This document shows, piece by piece, positions 1 through 9,718 of a stretch of 64,000 bases of DNA. Source of the DNA: Myxocyprinus asiaticus. Its lineage: Eukaryota; Chordata; Actinopteri; Cypriniformes; Catostomidae. The stretch is taken from positions 50,513,501 through 50,577,500 of the forward strand of contig NC_059346.1 of NCBI RefSeq assembly GCF_019703515.2, in the 5' to 3' direction. The translations under genes were made by a program, and so were the position numbers. Below the pieces are notes generated by a model. The model ran no database searches and had not been told where the DNA came from. It saw only the letters and a list, made by a program, of their open reading frames with translations. Positions within the stretch are counted from its first letter, which is position 1. Each line of letters opens with the position of its first letter.

Positions 1-84
1 TTCCCTCTGTTCCTCACATAAAGCTACAGTATTGTTTGACTTCAGATGACTTGGACTATGTATAATGCAAAGTCTTGTGGACTT

Positions 85-252
85 CTTTTATGGTGCTTTT
101 ATGTCCTTTTTGGAGTTAGGCCGTATAGCTCACCAGCCACTTTCGGTGTATGGAAAAAAGCAGCTCGGACATTCTGCCTGACATCTCCTTTTGAAAATAA
201 TAAAAGGTCATAACGACATTTGAGTAAATGATGACAAAATTACTATTCCTTT
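85..252 (-). repeat. Dispersed MITE fragment (TTAAAGG/AGTTCACCC family)
   Basis: On the minus strand this begins with a TTAAAGGAATAG-type end, followed by a diverged 'TCATCATTTACTCA' block and the 'GGAGATGT..GCAGAATGT' block. This is one of the most repeated sequence types in cyprinid DNA, and half-copies recur in this window near 8.4, 9.7, 29.8, 33.7, 43.8, 47.3 and 53.2 kb. It is non-coding. The SINE at 268-632 is inserted beside its TTAA end. Family assignment is from remembered sequence pattern. Confidence 0.5.
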
Positions 253-267
253 AAGGATAGTGCACAG

Positions 268-632
268 AATGGGGGCCTGGGTAGCTCAGTGAGTATTGAT
301 GCTGACTACCACCCCTGGAGTCACGAGTTCAAATCCAGGGTGGGCTGAGTGAATCCAGCCAAGTCTCCTAAGCTACCAAATTGGCCCGGTTGATAGGGAG
401 GGTAGAGTCACATGGGGAAACCTCCTTGTGGTCACTATAATGTGATAATGTGGCACGTGGTGAGTTGTGCGTGGATGCCGCGGAGAATGGCGTGAAGCCT
501 CCACACGCAACTGAAATTCGTCATCTGCCACCCAGATTGAGACGAGTCACTATGCCATCACGAGGACTTAGAGCGCATTGGGAATTGGGCATTCCAAATT
601 GGGGAGAAAATGGGAGAACATTTTTTTTTTAA
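268..632 (+). mobile_element. tRNA-derived SINE with target-site duplication
   Basis: The head (271-340) is tRNA-like. It has a Pol III A box reading TAGCTCAGTGAG at 282-293 and a B box GAGTTCAAATCC at 325-336. A tRNA-unrelated body follows, ending in a T-rich tail at 621-630. A direct repeat flanks it: AAGGATAGTGCACAG at 253-267 and AAGGATAGCGCACAG at 633-647, 14 of 15 bases alike. That is the signature of LINE-mediated insertion. The head and body resemble the tRNA-SINE family (HAmo-like) abundant in cyprinid fishes. Transcription would be by RNA polymerase III from the internal promoter. It encodes no protein. A 5'-truncated relative lies at 24403-24608. Confidence 0.85.
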
Positions 633-647
633 AAGGATAGCGCACAG

Positions 648-3012
648 TGTCTTCAAGAGTCTTTAAAGACCAGTAATACCTCTTAGTCTTGGAATCAATT
701 TTGTCCATAAGGTTTTAAATGTTGATTGCTTTACTTGGGAAAATAGGCCATCATATAAGTGAAGTTTAACTGCCAGATTGAAAATACTGTAAGTACTAGT
801 ATTGGAAGGTAACCACAGTGAGATATTGTGTCAGAGTGCAGCCAAACATCATTTTGTAGAGTTAATATTTGCACTTCACCGAACTGTTTTTCAATATACT
901 TGAAGCACACAGAGTTGATGTTGCCATTATTTTGTCATTTAATATATAAAGAATATACTTGTTTCTATAATGGATGCTATTGCTCTAAGTAGACAATCAA
1001 TCCCAACTGAATAGGACGTGTTAAAAGTTGTTGTTTGTTAACTTCACTGTATTTTTTAGATATTGATTACAAAATAGGAAAAACATGAAAATAACAAGCA
1101 TGCAACAAAAAGCTAAACACTTACGAACATTAATTGCTACAATACTACAGTATTCTGTAAATCTGAAAACATTAATTTCTACAGTAGTAACATAGACTAC
1201 TACATGTTAAAGACACTGTCCTTTCTAGCTGATTAAAAATATAGTGATATGAATAAAATATGCATACACAGGACAGAAAAATGCTGGAAGACACGTTTTA
1301 TGAAAAAAATAAAAATAAAAAACAATCACATATTAAATCCTCACAATTACCACATATACAAATACAATTCATGGCACAGGTACTAATCTATACATTTAGA
1401 GTAGTGACCAAAAAATTATTTTAGGGGCGACATTAAACAGGTGCATTAGCTTTTTTTTTTTTTTTATCAGGAAAAAATGGGGTTGGGATTTTTGCCAGCC
1501 AACCCATTAAAAAGAATCACGGTTAATCATGGTTAATGCCTTAGCACTGGCATATTTTTTCAAGAATTGGAGCAACAGTAAAGATAATGTCAAGAACCAG
1601 AGTATTTCTCACTGAGGAATTCCTGAGGCCTCTTATCTTGCCCAAATGTCACACTTTGTGGCAAAACAGTAGACTAGTTATTCATGACTTTGGTTGGATT
1701 TATCACATTTATTTGGGGATAGAGAGGTGAAATGGAATCATGAAACGATGCAGACCAGATCTGAATGCATATTTCCAACATGAGCGGCAAGACTCACCAG
1801 GTCTGGTGATGTTAACATGCTACTGGGTTTTAAGTAATTACCTGTTCTAACATTAAATTTGCAGGGATATCCTTAACATAAAAACAACACGTTGCAAAGA
1901 AAAATAAAACATGATCTCATTCTCAGTCTTATCATTCTCAGTTGTTTCTCCTAGACTAAGAAATTAAAAGGAGACCTTTGCTGAAGTCTCCTGCTTTTCA
2001 GATTTTTCTCCTGAGAAAAAGACCCTTGTAATCTCACATGCGTCTCCTCTGATTTTCAGAAGAGATCTAAACAAAGTCTTAGCTCAGATTTTCAAAGGTA
2101 CCAAAGTCTGCAATCAAAAGTTAGAGATCTCTACAGTATATAAAGTCAAACATTTCTCACCAAATTCGTATAAGACTGATTTATCTGAGCTATGTTATCC
2201 ACATTAATTTTATAGTTCTTGCACTCTTACCGATGTCAGCAAATGTCTCATTTGTAACAGCTGAGACAAAGCTGATACTAAAATAACTAACACCATTAAA
2301 ATCAATATTAGAGTTTTGTGGCAGTCGATGTGTGTTAACTTTGAGGCCATCTATATGCTAGTGTACTCCTTAACATTGACAAAATTCACTTTAAGCATAT
2401 ATGCACAAATATGTTTCTTCTCTGAGAATGAACCAAAAATACTGACAACTCAGTCTGAACTACAAAGGTTTTTGTCCATTCAGTACTTCCTGTTTCAAAG
2501 GAAATTCTTCAACATGGGAAAGAAAGCCACGCTATGCAAGAGCAACCTCTGAGTGCTAAAACTGTCCTCTGGGAATCAATAATCAGGTGAATAGGTGAAA
2601 TTCCACAGTTCAAAACAAAAATGTGAACAGTTTTATGGAAATTATTCTTTGTCACACTAGAAAGACACTTAAGCAAGTCTTCAGTTAAGCTCATGACTCT
2701 CCTTTAGCCTGAATTGTTTCTATTTGGCTCATTCTTCTTTCTCCTTGTACCTCTCTGATGGCTGTCATAAGGTTTTTCCTGCTTATTTCTCTCTTCACTG
2801 GAGCACTTCAAGGTGTCATCTTTTTTATTGCAGTTCCTCTGTCTCTCCTTTCCTTCACTTAAAAGAAGGTCAAAATACTTTTGCTTCTCTTTTGGGGTCA
2901 GTGTCTTTCCTTTTTCTCCTCAAAGACTCCCTCTCTCAATTAATCTAAAGTTTTAACCTGTGCCTTAGTCTGTGCATTCAAAAGATATGAATTCATTTTC
3001 TTTTATTTTGGA
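648..3012. other. AT-rich intergenic DNA, no gene seen
   Basis: I see no coding gene, RNA gene or complete mobile element here. There are A/T runs (1452-1465) and pyrimidine-rich stretches (2725-2940). The open frames present are short, start at random methionines and show no recognisable motif. Confidence 0.6.
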
Positions 3013-4047
3013 TGATAGCTTATGGAGATAGAATTGTTGTATATTAACATACAAACAGAAAGAGATTCACAAATAGAAAGCTGGTTCACAAATAAATTGA
3101 GTGAGATCCACAAATAAATGTAAGGAGTTTCAGTAAAATTTAATGAATTCACAAATAAAAAGAATGAGACTTATAAATATATGTTAGGAGTTTCACAAAA
3201 ATAAAGTGAATTCACAAATAAATAAAATGAGATTTGCAAATAAAAAAAAAATTAAAAAAATGTACAAATATATTTTTTAACTCACAAACACAACTCTTTT
3301 GTGAATCGCACACATTTATTTGTGGATCGCTTCCTGGGCATTTGCGGATCGCTACACGCATTTGTCAATTTTGAAACAAATCTAGCGTCAAGACATGCAC
3401 ACAAATCTACAAATAGATGGACTCCACCCATCGTCTACTCAAGCCAGTCAGATAACAGCCACATTACTCAGACCAATCGTAGCACATTCTGTCTTCAACC
3501 AATCACGCTTCGTTTTACTATCAGGGCGGGACCAGAGTCACAAGTGCTCTCATAAGCATGGAATCAAGCAGATACAGATAAGCTCCAAGGCCACAAACTT
3601 TTAAAGAAATGGACACCTTTAGAGAAATATTGTGATTTAAGGTTCGTATCATTTTCTCTCGGTTATAAACGTGTAGTGTCTTGTTAAATGTTGACAGCTG
3701 AAAATTTCCCATTTGTAGAGTGTCCTAATCATTAGCTTTATATCTAACCTAGCTGACTGTATGAGTCTGCTATTTTAATTTTAACCAAGTTTCTTGACCG
3801 AAATGTGTCGTCAAAATCTTTACTTTTAATGTTACATGGCAGATCCAAACAGACACACTACTAGACACTACAAAACATCAGTAGTACAGATAGTGTCTTT
3901 ATAAAACATGAATCATGTTAGATGATCTTAGGAGCATAAACCATAAATTAATACCCTATATTACACAGTGTACAAGATCACACATTATGTAAATGTATTA
4001 AAAAAATCATTTAAGTAATATTTCAAAGGATTTATATTTTTAGCACT
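3013..4047 (+). repeat. Arm 1 of a ~1 kb inverted duplication
   Basis: This block is repeated in opposite orientation at 8803-9718 with high identity over nearly its full length. Shared segments include the 'CACAAATAAA'-rich start (3050-3250), a middle with two CCAAT motifs near 3472 and 3500 and a GGGCGGGAC box near 3523, and a tail with 'CATGAATCATGTTAGATGATC' near 3908. Small indels separate the copies. It is either one repeat family inserted twice or the arms of a large foldback structure. No transposase, terminal repeat or TSD was found, so the class is unknown. Confidence 0.75.
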
Positions 4048-4164
4048 TAGTGTTATGGCAGACCAGTCCAGTGTTACTCACAATAAATAATTATGTTAAC
4101 CCTGTATAACAATGCATGTTTCACTTATTTACTCAGTAAGTATATGGGCTGTGAGATACAGGAG

Positions 4165-4176
4165 AACAACAACAAC

Positions 4177-4230
<54 letters not shown>
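4165..4230. repeat. (AAC)n(AAT)n microsatellite
   Basis: A short AAC run passes into about 18 AAT units. Open frames across it encode only poly-Asn, poly-Ile or poly-Leu and are not genes. Confidence 0.97.
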
Positions 4231-4231
<1 letters not shown>

Positions 4232-4749
4232 GAGTTGCGAGGATACTGGAGAACTGGTGCTCTCTGCTCCACATCACAAAAAGATGGAAAGAGTTGTGGG
4301 ACTTTTGGACTACTGGTAGTAAGATATCACAAAGCTCCATGGCCCAATCTTGTTTGTGTAACATGTTTTTTTATATATAGTAATGGACTTGTTTTTAACG
4401 TGTAACTGTTATTTTTCCCAATCATTTGTGCAGAATGCTCTTACCCTGAATAGGAGTATCCAACCCAGACAACTGATACAACACCATGACGTGGCAATGA
4501 GGATGTTCATGTACAGCAAACTCAAGCAAAATGCCAGCACTCCAGCTGTAATGTTCAGTTCCAGTGTTTGTTTGTGTAAATACATGTACTCAAATGTATT
4601 ACCTTTTGTAGTTACATGCATGACAACCTGTAATTTGTAACCAAAAAATCATACCTTTTAGCATCAGACTTGTTTTAAAGTGTTAAAAAAACAGTGGTGG
4701 AGAGAAAACGTTCCCTATTACTTTAAGGATCTACCACAAATCCCAAACC

Positions 4750-4915
4750 TGAGAGTATAAAATGGCTGCTCATTTGAGGGCACCAGGTGTGTGAGACGGA
4801 AGTGTGAGACGGAAGTGTGAGACGGAAGTGTGAGACAAGTGTTGTTGGGTGAACAGAGTTAGACAATTAGCGCCACTGGAGAGAAAAGAACAAAGAGGAC
4901 TACAAAAAGGTACTA
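4750..4915 (+). promoter_or_regulatory. TATA box, 13-bp tandem repeat and possible splice donor
   Basis: GTATAAAATGG at 4754-4764 is a good TATA element. About 30 bp downstream a 13-bp unit (GTGTGAGACGGAA) is repeated three times plus a partial fourth copy (about 4788-4840). A purine-rich stretch follows and ends in AAAAAGGTACTAA near 4904-4916, which fits a splice donor. The arrangement resembles a TATA promoter with a non-coding first exon. No downstream exon was identified, so this is only suggestive. Confidence 0.3.
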
Positions 4916-5197
4916 ACTAGTGCTTAACATTGTTTCCCTGGATACAAAGAATGGACCAAACCATCTAATCATTGACTCAATGTTTAAAATGGAGTGGCAT
5001 GAGTAGCAGAGGATTGCTGACCCGCTGAAGTGCTCTGTAGCAGAGTTAAGTTGGATACAAGTGTCTCAATTGCCAGGTGATCACCTAGGTTTGCTGACCT
5101 ACTCCATACCCTCATTTGTGACTCCCTCTGCGTCCTTGAAGCCTCGAACCACACCACGATACATGTGAACTCTCCTAACCAGCACCCTCTCATTCTT

Positions 5198-5231
5198 GTA
5201 TATATGTGTGTATATATGTGTGTGTGTGTGT

Positions 5232-5297
<66 letters not shown>

Positions 5298-5298
5298 C
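5198..5298. repeat. (TG)n(TA)n microsatellite
   Basis: Alternating TATG/TG units run into about 30 TA units, ending at the left edge of the Tc1 element. The TA tract supplies the TA target used by Tc1 elements. Confidence 0.97.
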
Positions 5299-6484
5299 AC
5301 ACTGGCGGCCAAAGGTTTGGAATAATGTACAGATTTTGCTCTTATAGAAAGAAATTGATACTTTTATTCACCAAAATGGCATTCAGCTGATAACGGTATA
5401 TAGTCAGGACATTTAATAATGTGAAAAATTAATACTACAATTTGAAAAAAAATGTTCAGGACTTCTTAATCTACTTCAAAGAGTTCTCATCAAAAAATCC
5501 TCCACGTGCAGTAATGACAGCTTTGCATTGGCATTCTAGCTGTCAGTTTGTCCAGATACTAAAGTGACATTTCTCCCCATGCTTCCTGTAGCACATGCCA
5601 TAGATGTGGCTGTCTTGTCGGGCACTTCTCACGCACCTTACAGTCAAGCTGATCCCACAAAAACTCAATGGGGTTAAGATCCATAACACTCTTTTCTAAT
5701 TATCTTTTGTCCAATGTCTGTCTTTCTTTGATCACCTTTTCTTTTTGTTTTTCTGTTTCAAAAGTGGCTTTTTCTTTGCAATTCTTCCCATAAGGCCTGC
5801 ACCCCTGAGTCTTCTCTTTACTGTTGTACATGAAACTGGTGTTGAGCGGGTAGAATTCAATGAAGCTGTCAGCTGAGGACATGTGAGGTGTCAGTTTCTC
5901 AAACTAGAGACTCTGATGTACTTATCCTCTTGTTTAGTTGTACATCTGGCCTTCCACATCTCTTTCTGTCCTTGTTAGAGCCAGTTGTCTTTGGAGACTG
6001 TAGTGTACACCTTTGTATGAAATCTTCAGTTTTTTGGCAATTTCAAGCATTGTATAGCCTTCATTCCTCAAAACAATGATTGACTGATGAGTTCTAGAGA
6101 AAGCTGTTTCTTTTTTGCCATTTCTGACCTAATATTGACCTTAAGACATGCCAGTCTATTACATAGTGTGGCAACTCAAAAACAAACACAAAGACAATGT
6201 TATGCATAATTTAATGAACCAAATAGCTTTCAACTGTGTTTGATATAATGGCAAGTGATTTTCTAGTACCAAATTAGCAATTTAGCATGATTACTTAAGG
6301 ATAAGGTGTTGGAGTGATGGCTGCTGAAAATGACTTTTTTCAAATAGTGATGGTACTGTTTTTTACATCGGTAATGTCCTGACTATACTTTGTGATCAGT
6401 TGTATGCAACTTTGGTGAATTAAAGTACCAATTTCCTTCCGAAACAGCAAAATCTGTACATTATTCCAAACTTTCGGCCGCCTG
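5299..6484 (-). mobile_element. Tc1/mariner-type transposon, internally deleted
   Basis: The two ends are inverted repeats of about 130 bp. The left end reads CTGGCGGCCAAAGGTTTGG and the right end, reversed, CAGGCGGCCGAAAGTTTGG. Both continue with AATAATGTACAGATTTTGCT and a TATAGTCAGGACATTA-like block. The element sits between two TA-rich microsatellites, as expected of TA-targeting Tc1 elements. Its transposase gene lies on the minus strand and is broken (see pseudogene). Confidence 0.88.
5470..6121 (-). pseudogene. Tc1-like transposase, core deleted
   Basis: This would encode a Tc1/mariner DDE transposase that cuts and rejoins DNA at the element ends. From a start at 6121 the minus strand reads a Lys-rich N-terminus and helix-turn-helix DNA-binding region to about 5800. 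It then jumps directly to the C-terminal DLNPIE signature (5663-5684). The central catalytic block holding the first two aspartates is missing. There are in-frame stops near 5912 and 5700 and further downstream, and the open segments are about 60 codons against the family's usual ~340. It cannot act alone. Intact terminal repeats mean it could once have been moved in trans. Confidence 0.85.
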
Positions 6485-6523
6485 TATGTGTGTGTGTGTG
6501 TCTATATATATATATATATATAA
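6485..6523. repeat. (TG)n(TA)n microsatellite between two Tc1 elements
   Basis: A short TG run followed by about 9 TA units separates the Tc1 element on the left from the Tc1-derived MITE on the right. Confidence 0.95.
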
Positions 6524-7010
6524 TTTTCAAAAGTTTTGAAACACTTGACTGAAATGTTTCTCATGATCTTAAAAATCTTTTGATCTGAAGGTGTATGCTT
6601 AAATGTTTGAAATTAGTTTTGTAGACAAAAATATAATTGTGCCACCATAAAAAAAGTTTTTGAAATTGATGACTTGGACCAAATAATAAAGAAAAGCAGC
6701 CTATAAGTGCCCAACATAGATGGGAACTCCTTCAATACTGTTTAAAAAGCATCCCAGGGTGATACCTCAAGAAGTTGGTTGAGAATATGTCAAGAGTACA
6801 TGTCTGCAAATTCTAGGCAAAGGGTGACTACTTTGAAGATGCTAAAATATAACACAGTTTTGATTTTATTTTGGATTTTGTTTAGTCACAACATAATTCC
6901 CATAGTTCCATTTATGTTATTCCATAGTTTTGATGACTTTACTAATATTCTAAAATGTGAACAAAAATTATAATAAAGAACGAGTAAGTGTTTCAAAACT
7001 TTTGACCGGT

Positions 7011-7012
<2 letters not shown>
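6524..7012 (+). mobile_element. Non-autonomous Tc1-derived element (~490 bp)
   Basis: The ends are inverted: the left reads TTTTCAAAAGTTTTGAAACACTT and the right, reversed, GGTCAAAAGTTTTGAAACACTT. Between them is Tc1 leader sequence followed directly by a short C-terminal transposase remnant (about 6728-6835) and the typical AT-rich 3' region. No catalytic motif remains. TA tracts flank both sides. It is a deletion derivative that would need transposase supplied in trans. Confidence 0.85.

Positions 7013-7090
<78 letters not shown>
7013..7090. repeat. (GT)n(AT)n microsatellite
   Basis: About 13 GT units followed by about 25 AT units. It lies exactly between the Tc1-derived element and the palindromic MITE. 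Confidence 0.97.
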
Positions 7091-7092
<2 letters not shown>

Positions 7093-7217
7093 AGCAATAT
7101 CACACGAGCAAGAGTGTGATATGGCCCTACATCAGCACTGTTGTGATTCGGCCGCAGGTAATCACAGCAGTGCTGATTTAGGGACATATAGCACGATTGC
7201 CAGTGTGATATTGCTTA
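7091..7217. mobile_element. Palindromic (foldback) MITE, TA-flanked
   Basis: AGCAATATCACAC at 7093 is mirrored by GTGTGATATTGCT ending at 7215. The two ~55-bp arms pair with few mismatches around a loop at CGGCCGCAGGT (about 7156-7166). TA dinucleotides lie immediately outside both ends, consistent with a Tc1/mariner-type TSD. The transcript or single strand would fold into a long hairpin. There is no coding capacity. Confidence 0.85.
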
Positions 7218-7890
<673 letters not shown>

Positions 7891-7984
7891 TTTACTGTTG
7901 ATCATGATTATCTTGTGTTTGTTCAGAATGTAAGAATACATTATGAACATTCATGATCTTTACCATATAGAGCCTTTAAGGCTG

Positions 7985-8145
7985 AGTAGCCTGTCAGGAA
8001 CAACTCGGGGCACCTTTCCCCCTGTCGGCTCTGTGGGGGGGGGGCGGCCGATCAGGTACCCACCCTGTTGTGCCACCCCAGAGAGCGTTGCCCCGCTTAT
8101 GCGGCTGCCTATATCACCTATGCCAGGATCCACTACTGTGTATTA
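7985..8145. other. GC-rich island of unknown origin
   Basis: A short GC-rich stretch with a G-run (8034-8043) stands out sharply from the AT-rich neighbourhood. It is open in more than one frame, with Pro/Gly-rich peptides that I do not recognise. It may be a fragment of a retroelement or a captured sequence. No boundary repeats were found. Confidence 0.35.
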
Positions 8146-8417
8146 TCTGAGTTAAAACAAAACTGTGTTCATTTTAACATTGTGTAACAGGTGGCTTAGA
8201 GCTATCCAGGGTCAAATTACACTCGGTGACAGACCTAAACCTGTCACGTTCCTGGATTTATTTGTTCAATTATTATTATTATTTAATTTAATTATTTATT
8301 TAAATTATTCTGGGGGCCGACACCATTACAACAGACACTCTTTAAAACCTATTTACCTCAAAATGCCTTGATAGAACTCAATAAAAGGTCTGTCAACTAA
8401 ATGACAAAAAATATTTT

Positions 8418-8575
8418 GTCAAATGAGATGTCATCATTTATACTCATATTCATGTTGTTCCTAACCCAAACAATTGACTTTCTTCTGTGGGAGGAACTCA
8501 AAAGGAGATGTCAGGAATAATGATAGGGACTGACCGCCTCGCTTTCATTTCAGCCTCCTTAGCAGCATCTAACTA
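8418..8575 (+). repeat. Dispersed MITE fragment (TTAAAGG/AGTTCACCC family)
   Basis: A diverged half-copy of the same family as 85-252, recognisable by 'TCATCATTTATACTCATATTCATGTTGTTCC' across 8430-8462, then 'CTTTCTTCTGTGG' and 'AAAAGGAGATGTCAG'. Non-coding. Confidence 0.5.
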
Positions 8576-8802
8576 AAAAATAAAGAATCCCATATTACAC
8601 ATTTTAAAAGGTGTCCTGTATTGGAGCTGGAACCACTGAGTTTTGGAGCAGTGGTGAGTCAAGAGCTCAAAGTTGATGGCCAGTATACAGGGGAAACATC
8701 TGGAAAAGATGGCATTACTAACTAGTCAATTATCACTGTCAGAACGTGATGCTGTATTCTAGAAAGGGACCGCGTAATAGTACCTCCCAAAACATTCACA
8801 CA

Positions 8803-9718
8803 AAAGTGCTAAAATGCTAAATTCTAATAAATATTACCTTACAGCTGCTTTAATTAAATATATTAACATAATGTGAAACAAAATTATTGGCATAGCAGAT
8901 CTTGTACACTGTGTAAACTATTAATTTATGGTTTGCGCTCCTAAGATCATCTAACATGATTCATGTTTTAAAAAGACACTATCTGTACTACTGATCTTTT
9001 GTAGTGTTTAGTAGTGTGTTTGTCTGGCATATTTCAATCAAAAAAACTTGGTTAAAATTAAAATAGCAGACTCATACAGTCAGCCAGGTTCGCTAAAAAG
9101 ATAATGATCAAGACACTCTACAAATGGGCAGTTTGTTTATAACCGAGAGAAAATGATATGAACCTTAAATCACAGTATTCCTCTGGTGAATTTGCAGCCT
9201 TGGAGCTCGTATGTGTTTGATTCTATGCTCATGAGTGCACTGTGACTCTGGTCCCGCCCTGATAGTAAAATGAGCATGATTGGTTGAAGACAGAACGTGC
9301 TACGATTGGTCCGAGTAATGTGCCATTATCTGATTGGCTTGAGTAGATGATGGGTGGAGTCCACCTATTTGTAGATTTGTGTGCATGTCTTGACGCTAGA
9401 TTTGTTTCAAAATCGACAAATGCGTGTAGAGATCCGCAAATGCACAAGAAGCGATCCACAAATAAATGCGTGCGATTCACAAATGAATGCTGGACAGAGT
9501 TGTGTGTGTGAGTTAAAATATATATTTGCAAATATTTTTTTTTTTTTTTATTATTTGCAAATCTCATTTTATTTATCTGTGAATTCACTTTATTTTTGTG
9601 AAACTCCTAACATATATTTTAAAGTCTCATTCTTTTTATTTGTGAACCAACTTTCTAATTGTAAATCTCTTTCCATTTGTATGTTATTATGCAACAACTC
9701 TATCTCCATATTAGCTCA
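8803..9718 (-). repeat. Arm 2 of the ~1 kb inverted duplication
   Basis: Reverse-complement partner of 3013-4047. It keeps the two CCAAT motifs (minus strand, near 9275 and 9305), the GC box near 9252 and the 'CACAAATAAA' repeats, and carries its own small indels. Some lost segments differ between the arms, so both copies are old. The spacer between arms is about 4.75 kb and holds the Tc1/microsatellite cluster. Confidence 0.75.

Larger units (their letters stand above)
4048..5197 (+). other. Inter-arm DNA with a TAT/AAC microsatellite, no gene supported
   Basis: Between the inverted arm and the Tc1 cluster there is a trinucleotide repeat (4165-4230) and a promoter-like stretch (4750-4915), both described separately. 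The segment 4434-4551 is bounded by a possible splice acceptor (CAG before it) and donor (GTAATG after it) and is open in one frame. I do not recognise the peptide and do not call a gene. Confidence 0.4.

Noticed and set aside
3301..3604. A protein gene in the inverted-repeat arm
   Set aside because: The open frame is not kept in the second arm, where indels shift it, so no selection for coding is seen.
4434..4551. A host exon flanked by CAG and GTAATG
   Set aside because: The peptide is not recognised, no adjoining exon was found and splice signals of this quality are frequent by chance.
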